Under the pieces are notes generated by a model. It was given only the letters and a program-made list of their open reading frames with translations, was not told where the DNA came from and searched no databases. The position numbers and the translations under genes were made by a program. Below, one piece after another: positions 63,702-64,000 of a DNA stretch of 64,000 nucleotides. Positions within the stretch are counted from its first letter, which is position 1. Every line of letters begins with the position of its first letter. Origin of the DNA: Lumbricus rubellus (Eukaryota; Annelida; Clitellata; Crassiclitellata; Lumbricidae); assembly GCA_945859605.1 (NCBI GenBank), contig OX243815.1, positions 28,752,981-28,816,980 on the forward strand. The letters are read 5' to 3'.

Positions 63702-64000
63702 AAAATATACATATATATATTTATTATATATATATAATTATATACACATAACAAGTTCAGCAAGACATCAAACACATTCTTATAACACGGATGCTCTGTT
63801 AATACTCAGGCTGATATTGCTGATGTCCCCGTTGTTATAGCACCTGACAACTCACCTGTGTACAACAAAAGTGCATCAGTCTGATTAGTCTTGAACGAGA
63901 AGCTGTAGTAGTCGCTGTTGCAGAGGACAGGTGACCAGGCATCTTGCAGGTCGTAGCCAATGTATCCGTTGCCAAACAGAGTCACAATGCTCATCAGCTT
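24223..64000 (-). CDS. Neurexin (alpha-type), 3' part of gene, 18 exons
   Basis: Presynaptic single-pass adhesion receptor; the family binds neuroligins, LRRTMs, cerebellins and dystroglycan outside and PDZ scaffolds inside. Eighteen coding exons on the minus strand join in frame: 63856-64000 (partial), 60381-60550, 50155-50313, 47966-48269, 46327-46875, 43514-43734, 37759-37867, 35284-35645, 34181-34510, 32916-33048, 32331-32447, 30151-30329, 29518-29689, 28552-28656, 27886-27997, 27259-27337, 26162-26334, 24223-24907. All introns are GT-AG, and donor and acceptor phases agree at all 17 junctions. The 1,367 codons give LNS2, LNS3, EGF2, LNS4, LNS5, EGF3, LNS6, stalk, transmembrane helix and tail. 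This is the canonical alpha-neurexin order; LNS1, EGF1 and signal peptide are outside the window. Splice choices are inferred from sequence and family alignment; no transcript was seen. Confidence 0.96.
24895..25075 (-). repeat. 91-bp tandem duplication over a 3' splice site
   Basis: The block from 24,895 (cattgttcgcttcctgttac) recurs at 24,986, with a few mismatches and a small indel further along. Both copies contain the minus-strand acceptor TTTTTGTAACAG|GAAGCG. The inner copy is used for the transmembrane exon in the model above; the outer copy would start an exon at 24,998. Confidence 0.92.
25365..25526 (-). mobile_element. SINE-1 copy, minus orientation
   Basis: The complement of the SINE described at 43,962. 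From left to right: the LINE-like tail (gcgccccttcaag, actcagaggtgctccc), the middle (ggacactgcattggagtttc, gcatgagcaactgc), and a box-B-like end (gaggtggattcaaacctgg). The tRNA-like head is truncated. Confidence 0.8.
25873..26066 (-). mobile_element. SINE-1 copy, minus orientation
   Basis: Shares the tail (cttcaagcttactactcgga), the middle (ggacactgcatcggagttgc) and the box-B part (ggcttcgaacctggaaccct) followed by ccggctacaaggcaccgaac of the tRNA-like head. Close enough to the neighbouring copy at 25,365 that the two could pair with opposite-strand copies but not with each other. Confidence 0.8.
26162..26334 (-). CDS. Neurexin exon: stalk with acidic cysteine loop
   Basis: 173 bp, phase 0 to 2. 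Acceptor TTTCATATTATAG|GCA, donor ATATT|GTAAAT. It encodes ASSVKEANSDELIFSGESSG, then CHYEDLDSNC and a polar segment ending EADDSSI. The C-x8-C acidic pair resembles the juxtamembrane cysteine loop of neurexins, reported to bind carbonic anhydrase-related proteins. The donor overlaps a stop (TTG TAA), so an unspliced transcript would end here. Confidence 0.88.
26335..27258 (-). other. Neurexin intron in the stalk
   Basis: Contains a SINE-1 fragment on the minus strand at about 26,955-27,010 (ggacttgctcaaggtcccta) and nothing else I recognise. Open frames at 26,452-26,781 and 26,858-27,143 match no family. Confidence 0.65.
27259..27337 (-). CDS. Neurexin exon: Ser/Thr-rich stalk segment
   Basis: 79 bp, phase 2 to 0. 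The default acceptor is GGTACTTGCAG|C, donor TCACAG|GTAATG. It encodes SYSSTTPATVPLLMNSTES, then KIFEQHSQ, a likely O-glycosylated stalk. The acceptor is the innermost of six copies in a 25-bp tandem repeat, so several start points are possible. Only the innermost copy and the fourth copy (exon start 27,412) keep the frame. Confidence 0.85.
27337..27486 (-). repeat. 25-bp minisatellite containing a 3' splice site
   Basis: Six tandem copies (unit starts at 27,337, 27,362, 27,387, 27,412, 27,437 and 27,462; the last two carry single-base changes and the final one decays). On the minus strand each unit ends GTCTTTTGGTACTTGCAG, a pyrimidine-rich tract plus AG. The innermost AG is the acceptor of the stalk exon, so the array multiplies a working-type splice acceptor. 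Confidence 0.93.
27886..27997 (-). CDS. Neurexin exon: last LNS6 strand
   Basis: 112 bp, phase 1 to 2. Acceptor CATTGCATTTAG|GA, donor CGCAG|GTACGA. It encodes GMVINSLRALDVAAEGEHH and IHLDVKPLKFHR, equivalent to the closing strands of LNS6 in vertebrates. After this the protein leaves the globular ectodomain and enters the stalk. Confidence 0.94.
27998..28551 (-). other. Neurexin intron after LNS6
   Basis: 554 bp. A degenerate LINE-like tail (ctatagcgcccacaaaagcg to caggcgctcagtc) lies at 28,100-28,155. The remainder shows no gene or repeat that I can name. Confidence 0.55.
28552..28656 (-). CDS. Neurexin exon: LNS6 after splice site 4
   Basis: 105 bp, phase 1 to 1. Acceptor AATGTTGCAG|GT, donor GGCAG|GTAGCA. 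It encodes GHQLSLFNSQAKLYLGGSR, then LRRPFKGMMAG. The Asn in LFNSQ aligns with the second LNS6 calcium ligand in vertebrates, so the calcium site appears complete. Direct joining to the previous exon gives HPQGHQLSLFN, the insert-free form of splice site 4. Confidence 0.95.
28657..29517 (-). other. Intron at the splice site 4 position
   Basis: 861 bp. It separates the two LNS6 halves at the phase-1 point used by vertebrate splice site 4. It holds a minus-oriented LINE/SINE tail at about 29,115-29,180. An orphan consensus donor (G|GTAAGT) ends at 28,806, but the phase-1 frames upstream of it hit stops within a few codons, so I could not define a cassette exon. Confidence 0.8.
29518..29689 (-). 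CDS. Neurexin exon: LNS6 up to splice site 4
   Basis: 172 bp, phase 0 to 1. Acceptor TTGACTTTACAG|ATA, donor CCACAAG|GTTTCT. It encodes IDGSVFVTYNLGLGDHR, KVNDHHYHIVRFVRFGANAS and LQIDDQPTITYHPQ. The exon ends exactly where vertebrate splice site 4 interrupts LNS6 (after the YPTG-like turn). If the intron is read through, the frame continues about 23 codons to a stop. Confidence 0.95.
29690..30150 (-). other. Short intron within LNS6
   Basis: 461 bp of AT-rich sequence. I see no gene, repeat or structured element. Confidence 0.6.
30151..30329 (-). CDS. Neurexin exon: first half of LNS6
   Basis: 179 bp, phase 1 to 0. Acceptor CTTTTAG|AC, donor GAATTG|GTAATT. It encodes SIAYSFGEKGGTISITF, DSVAFGLSTQQTDAVLLYL and SKDFMEFEL. 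The Asp in KDFM aligns with the LNS6 calcium ligand in the GDYLEL segment of vertebrate neurexin, part of the neuroligin interface. In vertebrates the beta-specific first exon splices to this exon; no such exon is obvious in the intron just upstream. Confidence 0.95.
30700..30830 (+). mobile_element. LINE 3'-end family B fragment
   Basis: tttctatggcgccgtaacac, catgccgttacaagggcgct and aaactaaacagcgggatagg match similar fragments at 48,690-48,860 and 50,995-51,200. It starts after an A/T-rich microsatellite, which on the opposite strand is the expected 3' end of a CR1/L2-type LINE. No coding part remains. Confidence 0.6.
31165..31226 (+). mobile_element. SINE-1/LINE tail split by the Helitron
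   Basis: gagtgctcctgagtagtaac, cttgaagacgtgctatataa and atctccgtaa match the shared 3' tail. The tail's A-rich end (gaataaatgaacgaatgaat) resumes right after the Helitron at 31,770, so the Helitron inserted after this copy was in place. Confidence 0.75.
31227..31766 (+). mobile_element. Non-autonomous Helitron, 540 bp
   Basis: Begins TCTATATAAATAAAAATG directly after an A and ends GGGTACAGCTAG directly before a T, the A/T insertion and TC...CTRR ends expected of Helitrons. A short GCCAC/GTGGC hairpin lies about 15 nt before the 3' end, the usual position. No Rep/helicase is encoded; the middle is a GGA-rich tract (31,570-31,720). The open frames across it on both strands are compositional artefacts. 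It is inserted in the 3' tail of a SINE-1/LINE end, whose halves flank it. Confidence 0.85.
32041..32115. repeat. TA microsatellite
   Basis: Alternating TA with interspersed catata and gtgtata words. It gives a short spurious Tyr/Ile-rich open frame on the minus strand. Confidence 0.9.
32331..32447 (-). CDS. Neurexin exon: EGF3
   Basis: 117 bp, phase 1 to 1, so it can be skipped without a frameshift. Acceptor TTGTTGTAG|CT, donor GAAG|GTGAGT. It encodes one EGF repeat with all six Cys: CRPDACRNKGVC, ENWDSISCDC, then TGPTC, ending NE. This small exon was found by splice-site and homology reading because it is too short to stand out as an open frame. Sequence immediately upstream of its acceptor is tandemly duplicated. 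Confidence 0.94.
32448..32765 (-). repeat. 158-bp tandem duplication abutting the EGF3 acceptor
   Basis: Two diverged copies, about 32,448-32,605 and 32,606-32,765, share caacaaatattttttatc, attatcatttgctattagc, aattcatcatga, gaatctcctaa and ctaaaagtatc. The inner copy begins at the EGF3 3' splice site and includes its pyrimidine tract and likely branch region. The outer copy keeps TTTGTTGCAAG where the acceptor reads TTTGTTGTAG, so its AG is shifted by one base. Confidence 0.85.
32916..33048 (-). CDS. Neurexin exon: LNS5 end
   Basis: 133 bp, phase 0 to 1. Acceptor TCAAACTGCAG|GTT, donor TGTAAAG|GTCGGT, a weak donor because +3 is C. It encodes VRSRHGFQGCLSAIDF, ALDLLDAGVSSIPSEHR and SCKG. 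GFQGCLxxxD is the LNS disulfide motif and SSCKG the partner Cys. The junction with the next exon falls between LNS5 and EGF3, where vertebrate splice site 6 lies. Confidence 0.94.
33453..33640 (+). mobile_element. SINE-1 copy, full head and tail
   Basis: The tRNA-like head has a box-A region (gtggtgtagtgggtatgtg) and a box B (ggttcgaatccacc) about 45 bp later. The middle has cttcggcgtgaaacttcg and the tail gagcacttctgagtagtaat, cttgaatgggtgcaataaca. The central segment is shorter than in the 43,962 copy. Confidence 0.88.
34030..34092. mobile_element. 63-bp piggyBac-type MITE with TTAA target duplication
   Basis: TTAA at 34,026-34,029 and again at 34,093-34,096 flank CCCTTTAATGCCG and CGGCATTAAAGGG, perfect terminal inverted repeats. 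The interior holds a second perfect inverted repeat, GGTATAGGA and TCCTATACC, with a 2-nt loop. TTAA duplication and CCC-starting ends are piggyBac signatures. Nothing is encoded; it must be mobilised in trans. It lies in a neurexin intron 85 bp past a donor site. Confidence 0.88.
34181..34510 (-). CDS. Neurexin exon: LNS5 core
   Basis: 330 bp, phase 0 to 0. Acceptor GACTTTTAG|ATG, donor AGACAG|GTGCGG. It encodes MKSTQPDGLIMYSG, DFFAIELSVGHLAYIYDVG, PINDNGWHDVAILQVN and ELYVGGVSQELYNLLPRQ, a near-complete LNS5 with the NDNxWH motif intact. It is the best-conserved domain in the window by eye. A 63-bp MITE lies about 90 bp past its donor. Confidence 0.96.
34511..35283 (-). other. Intron between LNS5 exons
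   Basis: Contains a CT-rich microsatellite (34,668-34,722) and short direct repeats of ttctaagtaccact (34,570-34,635). No coding feature recognised. Confidence 0.65.
35284..35645 (-). CDS. Neurexin exon: LNS4 end to LNS5 start
   Basis: 362 bp, phase 1 to 0. The acceptor is TGCTGCTTCAG|CTC; the AG 5 bp further in would hit a TGA, which decides the choice. Donor TTTCGG|GTAGGT. It encodes GLEMLHLDMLEVG, a basic Ser-rich loop (SNRSASRSASKRGR), VSFVGLMQQLVFNGKEFFEV, then LNS5 opening LSFASLPAYLITTVKIS and FVLYFR. The loop is longer than the matching segment of vertebrate LNS4, and the Cys pair that vertebrate LNS4 carries after its last strand is absent. Confidence 0.93.
35735..35915 (+). mobile_element. 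SINE-2 copy, 5' truncated
   Basis: Shares tctcgggctagcacg, ggtggcgcaagctgctgcgg, gtgaccttgggcaaattgct, ggcaacaggaaaccacctca and aatgaacctgcctttgggca with the fuller copy at 63,395, and ends in an ATC microsatellite. Confidence 0.85.
36105..36560 (+). pseudogene. Decayed non-LTR retrotransposon, reverse transcriptase C-terminus
   Basis: Translating with frame changes gives VMPVLLYGSE-like, RKRRLAWFWHVTRMADN and ERFGDVLLKRH, the RRLxWFGHVxRM type motif and Lys/Arg-rich end found after the RT domain in RTE-like elements. Several stops and frameshifts interrupt it. Only the last 450 bp or so remain. Confidence 0.75.
36640..36720 (+). mobile_element. LINE 3' tail fragment with atacaa repeats
   Basis: actactgggagctcctctga, then ctagaggtgctttgtaaatg and a (aatac)n end. 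A complementary form appears near 49,570-49,650 (ttgtattgtatctataaatt, cagaggcgcgcccagtg). It is related to but distinct from the SINE-1 tail. Confidence 0.55.
36923..37300. mobile_element. MITE with 18-bp terminal inverted repeats
   Basis: TGTTGTGTTTCCGGTAAC at the left and its exact complement GTTACCGGAAACACAACA at 37,283-37,300. The 378-bp interior is AT-rich with an actagta...actagta palindrome near 37,180-37,200. No convincing target duplication, so the superfamily is open. Confidence 0.72.
37759..37867 (-). CDS. Neurexin exon: LNS4 middle
   Basis: 109 bp, phase 0 to 1. Acceptor GTTTTTTTGCAG|AGC, donor ACTAAAG|GTAAGA. The peptide is SLLGERVVGDGTWHTALVD, then ADNDNRTK; GDGTWHTA replaces the usual NDNEWHTV. 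The same frame stays open upstream through the splice site to at least 38,041 in CpG-rich DNA and contains a hydrophobic, signal-like stretch (see findings). Confidence 0.93.
37900..38350 (-). promoter_or_regulatory. CpG-rich block beside LNS4 exon, candidate internal promoter
   Basis: Dense CpG (gccgccgcatgcctacgacg, cgtcgtcggtggcgg) and a CCGT repeat (38,090-38,112) in otherwise AT-leaning intron. On the minus strand an open frame with ATG codons near 37,961, 37,922 and 37,916 runs without a stop into the LNS4 exon at 37,867. Its last part, ALLCTRFVWSVSVFLQ, is hydrophobic and signal-like. A transcript starting here would encode a short neurexin. No core promoter motif is clear. Confidence 0.35.
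38345..38471. repeat. GT-rich microsatellite, left part
   Basis: Imperfect TG/GTGT repeats with atttatg interruptions. Together with 40,253-40,325 it forms one original GT repeat now split by the TIR element. Several spurious Cys/Val-rich and His/Thr-rich frames arise here. Confidence 0.9.
38472..40252. mobile_element. 1.78-kb TIR DNA transposon, non-autonomous
   Basis: The ends read TAGGGTGGCA (left) and TAGGGTGACA (right, complement). Similarity extends about 180 bp inward: both ends share a TTCCCACCCCC motif near position 45 and GGTAGCTGA(A/G)CG near 130. Eight bases of GTGTGTGT flank both sides, consistent with an 8-bp hAT-type target duplication, but the GT repeat makes other lengths equally possible. 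No transposase frame is recognisable; open frames at 39,451-39,845 match nothing. Confidence 0.75.
40253..40325. repeat. GT-rich microsatellite, right part
   Basis: Continuation of the GT repeat on the right side of the TIR element, followed by a C-run near 40,342. Spurious frames only. Confidence 0.9.
40856..41042 (+). mobile_element. MITE family M, copy 1
   Basis: 187 bp from CAGTGGTTAAAATGG to CACTTTAAGCCCTG, imperfect terminal inverted repeats of about 15 bp. The interior repeats the word gagcagtgggaa three times. It is homologous, in opposite orientation, to 43,037-43,231. Overlapping open frames are not genes. Confidence 0.75.
41690..41797 (+). mobile_element. hAT-type MITE end
   Basis: The right end TTGGCAGCCCTAG is a typical hAT-like terminus (CTAGGGCTGCCAA on the complement). 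Just inside are ccgggactgtcccgg and two gaatccgggac-type words. No matching left terminus is seen, so it is a fragment. Confidence 0.6.
41842..41937. repeat. Direct tandem duplication, about 40 bp
   Basis: aagcaatagcatgcacgaaa followed by ggacaatt occurs at about 41,867 and 41,901; a related gaatagcaagcaatagc precedes. A local slippage-type duplication, with no function apparent. Confidence 0.75.
42000..42460. other. CpG-rich intronic block
   Basis: Contains clusters such as cgacgagcgccgtgccccg and gtctgtcgcgcttctcggcc. Both strands carry open frames of about 85 codons (42,208-42,484) that match no family. It could be a regulatory CpG island or the remains of a GC-rich element. Confidence 0.35.
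43037..43231 (-). mobile_element. MITE family M, copy 2 (inverted)
   Basis: 195 bp from CAGGGTTTAAAGTAGG to CCACTTTAACCACTG. It matches copy 1 on the opposite strand: shared gagcagtgggaatgcaagc, gttcccac and ccatg...tggaaccctgg segments. Flanks share gatgat on both sides, a possible imperfect target duplication. The 2-kb spacing means the transcript could fold the two copies together. Confidence 0.75.
43375..43445 (+). mobile_element. SINE-1/LINE tail fragment
   Basis: ttgggagcgcctctaagtag, cttgaaggggtgctatataa and attttgctcaattgattgaa. Only the shared 3' tail is present, ending 70 bp from the LNS4 exon. Confidence 0.75.
43514..43734 (-). CDS. Neurexin exon: first half of LNS4
   Basis: 221 bp, phase 1 to 0. 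Acceptor TTGTTTTAG|AG, donor TTCAAA|GTAAGA. It encodes ETTVVRFDGTQYYW, GFSISVRFRTTHSACLLV and HLLLENGRLRLDMKSG, the first LNS4 sheet. It joins EGF2 through a shared Arg-Glu junction. The end of the exon maps to vertebrate splice site 3 (just before the LNDNEWH-like segment). Confidence 0.94.
43795..43880 (+). mobile_element. SINE-1 3' fragment
   Basis: aatgcagtgtccgctctgca, ttcgggagtgcctctgagta and gcttgaaggggcaccataac, then an acaaacaaac tail. It abuts the full copy at 43,962, with about 80 bp between. Confidence 0.8.
43962..44185 (+). mobile_element. SINE-1, best full-length copy
   Basis: Head: gagcggtggtctagtggtgg (box A) and gaggttcgaatccacctcgc (box B), tRNA-like. Middle: aaggaccttgggcaagtcct, cacaattgctcagcgcttcg. 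Tail: gtccactctacattcgggag, cgcctctgagtggagagcgc, ttgaaggggcgctataacaa, then acatacaaac. The tail matches the 3' end of the LINE at 58,376-58,805, so the SINE probably borrows that LINE's reverse transcriptase. Confidence 0.9.
44758..44835 (+). mobile_element. tRNA-like fragment, possible third SINE head
   Basis: ttagtgggaagcatgctgga then ctgtcaatccacagg, ttgggtattcaaattctta resemble tRNA D-arm, anticodon arm and T-arm in order. There is no matching acceptor stem and box B is degraded, so it is not a functional tRNA gene. Confidence 0.4.
45011..45205 (+). mobile_element. SINE-1 copy, full length
   Basis: Head gtggtgtagtgggtatgttc and taggttccaatccacc, middle gggaccttgagcaagtcctt and gatttggcgtgaagctctga, tail gggagcacctttgaagaggc. 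The tail has lost about 15 bp. Confidence 0.88.
45409..45450. repeat. TA microsatellite
   Basis: Short TA-rich run followed by atacacacac. No other feature. Confidence 0.85.
45963..46060. repeat. ACT then AAT trinucleotide microsatellite
   Basis: About 18 ACT units followed by AAT units with a poly-A interruption. In the + frame it encodes a poly-Leu/Ile run, which is an artefact. Confidence 0.95.
46327..46875 (-). CDS. Neurexin exon: rest of LNS3 plus EGF2
   Basis: 549 bp, phase 1 to 1, the longest internal exon. Acceptor TGCATTGCAG|GA, donor CGG|GTATGT after GCTCGGG. LNS3 continues as YLYLVISDESK, VLLRIEGATAVIKVDDG, then VPRGFVGCVRDLLLNADRV. EGF2 follows with six Cys: CTNYPCLHGGVC, TEGWNRFICDC, then GFRGPVC. 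LNS3 carries an acidic insert (DTEEEGDKPLDDG) and a Gly-rich loop before GFVGC. The exon is CpG-rich, and several long + strand frames across it are shadows. Confidence 0.96.
46876..47965 (-). other. Intron within LNS3
   Basis: 1.1 kb with a three-copy 60-bp tandem repeat (47,633-47,800). Nothing else recognised. Confidence 0.65.
47633..47800 (+). repeat. 60-bp tandem repeat, three copies
   Basis: Copies begin near 47,635, 47,695 and 47,748 and share ataaaatg(g/a)tatttaaagc, tgttaacag(g/a)aagaaac. The unit is exactly 60 bp, so the + frame repeats a 20-residue motif (MIFKAVNRKKP-like) in a 96-codon open frame. No upstream signals; likely chance. Confidence 0.85.
47966..48269 (-). CDS. Neurexin exon: LNS2 end to LNS3 start
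   Basis: 304 bp, phase 0 to 1. Acceptor TTATGAGCAG|GCT, donor CTCAAAC|GTTAGT. It encodes the LNS2 tail (AVYRADGLLLDLIAKSR, ending YDKCEDM with the partner Cys), then LNS3: PVTFATEESVLELPEWN, STIEFTFQTNEADGLLLHS and SFLEVQMLK. The linker between domains is short, as in vertebrate neurexins, where LNS2 and LNS3 pack side by side. Open frames on the + strand across this exon are antisense shadows. Confidence 0.96.
48690..48860 (+). mobile_element. LINE 3'-end family B fragment
   Basis: aatttatatggcaccgtaac, catacc, gcttcaagggtgcctcacaa and actgcaggataagcc match the 30,700 and 50,995 fragments. An AATAATAAT run precedes it. Confidence 0.65.
49415..49500 (-). mobile_element. SINE-1/LINE tail, minus orientation
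   Basis: attcattcattattagaatt, tatatagcgcctcttcaaga and ctcagaggcgctcccagcc: the complement of the shared tail, with its ATTC-repeat end on the left as expected. Confidence 0.8.
50155..50313 (-). CDS. Neurexin exon: end strands of LNS2
   Basis: 159 bp, phase 0 to 0. Acceptor GTGACAG|ATC, donor AAACAG|GTAATA. The peptide opens ITIEVDDQVRKTG and continues DFTMLSSTVMFLGGVSK, then FLQGCLKQ. This is the LNS2 strand set ending at the conserved GC(L/I)K motif whose Cys forms the LNS disulfide. It joins the previous exon after TRDSRE and the next before AVYRADG without a frame change. Confidence 0.95.
50995..51200 (+). mobile_element. LINE 3'-end family B fragment
   Basis: gacgatttatatggcgtagt, aacacagccatgccattaca, agggcgccttacaagcagct and accggataagccctagcg: the best-preserved of the three family B fragments in the window. 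Confidence 0.65.
51561..52527 (+). mobile_element. Mariner-derived DNA transposon, internally deleted
   Basis: 967 bp flanked by TA (51,559-51,560 and 52,528-52,529). Both ends start CACTGTGTCCGGAAAAAAAA, and the terminal inverted repeats run about 170 bp, including the shared ccagtccaaataatgacgtc. The centre (about 51,970-52,245, + strand) keeps a frameshifted transposase C-terminus: LNP near a lost DFFLWG region, EEKVQATR, RIRDIEELRKRIVNA, then YVEAKGVLFDHKL in another frame. This matches the end of a Tc1/mariner DDE transposase. It cannot encode an active enzyme. Confidence 0.9.
52047..52247 (+). pseudogene. Mariner transposase C-terminal remnant
   Basis: Inside the element above. The conserved RDIEELRKRIVNA helix and a frameshifted VEAKGVLFDH end are visible; the catalytic Asp residues are absent because the 5' part is deleted. 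Broken by at least two frame changes. Confidence 0.75.
52530..52602. repeat. TA microsatellite beside the mariner element
   Basis: TA with gtacatata interruptions, immediately right of the element's TA target site. On the minus strand it yields a spurious Tyr/Ile frame. Confidence 0.9.
52930..53340. other. CpG-richer intronic block
   Basis: Contains cgtggagcccgtttgcggc, gacgatagcccgcgaatcgc and a gacggacggtcggacggaca run at 53,283-53,303. No repeat family or protein recognised. It may be a regulatory element; this is only inferred from composition. Confidence 0.3.
54204..54320. repeat. 39-bp tandem repeat, about three copies
   Basis: Units share gagaaacaaatgccgttg then tttaatgtactaaaacgaac. 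The first and last copies are partial. No function apparent. Confidence 0.88.
54676..54724. repeat. Perfect 19-bp hairpin with 11-nt loop
   Basis: aatgaagctattcgtctgt pairs exactly with acagacgaatagcttcatt around the loop aagcacaaccc. No pairing outside the stem. It is too short and too perfect for a usual microRNA precursor; a small MITE remnant or structured RNA element is possible. Confidence 0.7.
55000..55720. other. CpG-rich intronic block
   Basis: Dense CpG clusters (cgacgcggcggcagcgacgg, cgtcgtatgcggtcgcgctg) in a long intron. Short open frames on both strands match nothing. Together with 56,150-56,600 it might be a distal regulatory island. Confidence 0.35.
56150..56600. other. CpG-rich intronic block with short CA repeat
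   Basis: Clusters such as cggctgagcggcaaacacct and ttgcgggccgccgccgtc flank a cacacgcgcacacacacaca run at 56,481-56,500. A CAG-rich stretch follows at 56,772-56,812. No gene recognised. Confidence 0.3.
57185..57256. repeat. Direct duplication, about 40 bp
   Basis: agaatgaaatcaactcacgt then gacatattcc occurs twice, at 57,187 and 57,227. Local duplication only. Confidence 0.85.
58140..58230 (+). mobile_element. SINE-1/LINE tail fragment
   Basis: gagtcgggagcgcctcagag, cttgaaggggcactatataa, atttccgaataaatgactga. The tail ends in an ATGA-type repeat, as in other copies. Confidence 0.8.
58376..58805 (-). pseudogene. CR1/L2-like LINE, reverse transcriptase C-terminus and 3' end
   Basis: The minus-strand frame reads LHWLPMQKRIEFKILMLM, LVVPRARSSTVLHRSFA and GPSFWNKLPISLRNE, the well-known post-RT region of CR1/L2-clade elements. 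It runs into a 3' end (gggagcgcctctgaggag, cttgaagtggcgctatataa) and a TTACAA-type terminal repeat at 58,370-58,395. 5' truncated near 58,805. Its last 60 bp match the SINE-1 tail. Confidence 0.88.
59340..59845 (-). pseudogene. RTE-like LINE, reverse transcriptase C-terminus
   Basis: An open minus-strand frame of about 160 codons contains GALYACKTWVITKEIERRI, RKLQLFAHIICRMDGS, RGRPFREWKDDITEW and a final RDKWKEMIERASSTYGR, matching the C-terminal end of RTE-type proteins. After the stop the sequence ends in gatgatga, the short repeat typical of RTE 3' ends. 5' truncated at about 59,845. Confidence 0.85.
60090..60290 (+). mobile_element. Two SINE-1/LINE tail fragments in tandem
   Basis: cacttctgagtagcctacct, tgaagaggcactacataaat, ttccgaaataaataaataat (60,110-60,170), then ggttgggagcacctctgtgt, aggcttactgaagaggcc and an ATGA-type tail (60,205-60,280). 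Confidence 0.75.
60381..60550 (-). CDS. Neurexin exon: middle of LNS2
   Basis: 170 bp, acceptor TGTGTTAG|GA (phase 1), donor GAG|GTAGCG (phase 0). It encodes NADDDYVCVEIHERAL, VRVHLGSGVFETDF and DDNQWHRVVLTRDSRE, the central LNS strands with the NDNxWH-type motif. The ADDDYV acidic run sits where LNS2 domains bind calcium. The exon end corresponds to vertebrate splice site 2 (after the VTRNLRQ-like segment), so the following 10-kb intron is where a splice site 2 cassette would be expected. Confidence 0.95.
61068..61455 (+). repeat. 19-bp minisatellite, about 20 copies
   Basis: Unit ggtatcttgtgttacaaag with ggatatc and tgctac variants. Since 19 is not a multiple of 3, all three frames read through it, giving repeated ILCYKGYLVLQRVSCVT-type peptides of up to 143 codons. 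These are artefacts. Confidence 0.95.
61575..61655 (-). mobile_element. SINE-1/LINE tail, minus orientation
   Basis: aatcaatcaatcatcagaat, ttatacagcaccccttcaag and ctactcagaggcacttctgg, complement of the shared tail with its terminal repeat on the left. Confidence 0.8.
61867..62750 (-). promoter_or_regulatory. CpG island with signal-peptide-like frame, candidate alternative first exon
   Basis: The most CpG-dense block outside exons (gccgatcgacgacgatcgct, gcgtccggtccggtccgg). On the minus strand an ATG at 61,964 with GAA before it starts MNAFLLSLVFTSFVFVVMG then VQCSHCVWDAVRT, a textbook signal peptide, followed by a good donor AGG|GTGAGA at 61,867. The donor leaves phase 2, whereas the next neurexin exon (60,550) needs phase 1, so it does not splice productively to the known exon. 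It could use an unseen exon or belong to a separate transcript. Confidence 0.35.
63395..63700 (+). mobile_element. SINE-2, fuller copy
   Basis: The head resembles a tRNA (tggcctagttagctacaccg, then cggttcaagccccggg as box B). The body has tctctcaggctagcacgtgt, gtggcgcaagctgctgcgga, gcgaccttgggcaagttgct, aaaccacctcactcatctca and aatgaacctgccttcgggca, ending in about ten ATC units at 63,664-63,700. The second copy is at 35,735. Confidence 0.85.
63701..63750. repeat. TA microsatellite after the SINE-2
   Basis: AT-rich atatata run between the ATC tail and unique sequence. No other feature. Confidence 0.85.
63856..64000 (-). CDS. Neurexin exon: start of LNS2 (cut by window edge)
   Basis: The frame is open from the window edge and contains TLFGNGYIGYDL, then SFSFKTNQTDALLLYTG, the first beta strands of a laminin-G/LNS fold. 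It matches the opening of neurexin LNS2. The donor is ACACAG|GTGAGT, phase 1. The 5' splice boundary is not seen; a possible acceptor could lie within the first bases or outside the window. An unusual Cys sits in SPVLCNSD, where I do not expect one in this family. Confidence 0.9.

Larger units (their letters stand above)
60551..63855 (-). other. Intron within LNS2 (3.3 kb)
   Basis: Contains a 19-bp minisatellite (61,068-61,455), a minus-oriented SINE-1/LINE tail (61,575-61,655), a CpG-rich block with a signal-peptide-like frame (61,860-62,750), and a SINE-2 copy with ATC and TA repeats (63,395-63,745). No further coding exon found. Confidence 0.65.

Overview
The window looks like part of the nuclear genome of a marine invertebrate. 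It is intron-rich, AT-leaning and full of short interspersed repeats, with tRNA-derived SINEs, CR1/L2-like and RTE-like LINE fragments, a Helitron, MITEs and microsatellites. The phylum cannot be fixed from this sequence; a lophotrochozoan or an invertebrate deuterostome would fit. There is no bacterial or viral gene content, no CRISPR array and no functional RNA gene that I can support.

There are two main parts. Positions 1 to about 21,620 are one continuous satellite array. It has roughly 470 copies of a 46-bp unit (with a 44-bp variant), pyrimidine-rich on the + strand, and it was built by nested multi-kilobase duplications. Its right edge decays over the last 800 bp. After about 2.6 kb of unassigned sequence, the rest of the window (24,223 to 64,000) is the 3' two thirds of a single neurexin gene on the minus strand. 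I reconstructed 18 coding exons whose splice sites and phases agree at all 17 junctions. They give 1,367 codons in frame from the right window edge to the stop: LNS2, LNS3, EGF2, LNS4, LNS5, EGF3, LNS6, a Ser/Thr-rich stalk with two short acidic cysteine pairs, one transmembrane helix and a 49-residue cytoplasmic tail ending in EWYV. LNS1, EGF1 and the normal signal peptide lie outside the window.

The product is a presynaptic adhesion receptor. The junctions corresponding to vertebrate alternative splice sites 2, 3 and 4 are all present as introns here, and the LNS6 residues expected to hold calcium at the neuroligin interface are kept. The most interesting signals are at splice sites. One stalk acceptor sits inside a 25-bp minisatellite that supplies six acceptor copies. 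The acceptor of the transmembrane exon is tandemly duplicated, and use of the outer copy would give a soluble ectodomain. A third acceptor region (EGF3) abuts a 158-bp tandem duplication. Two CpG-rich stretches carry signal-peptide-like open frames, one running directly into a coding exon, and may be internal promoters.

The introns hold the mobile DNA: a 63-bp piggyBac-type MITE with TTAA flanks, a 967-bp mariner-derived element, a 1.78-kb TIR element inserted in a GT repeat, a 540-bp Helitron nested in a SINE tail, an inverted pair of about 190-bp MITEs, two SINE families and several LINE ends. Almost all short open frames outside the neurexin exons are repeat or antisense artefacts.
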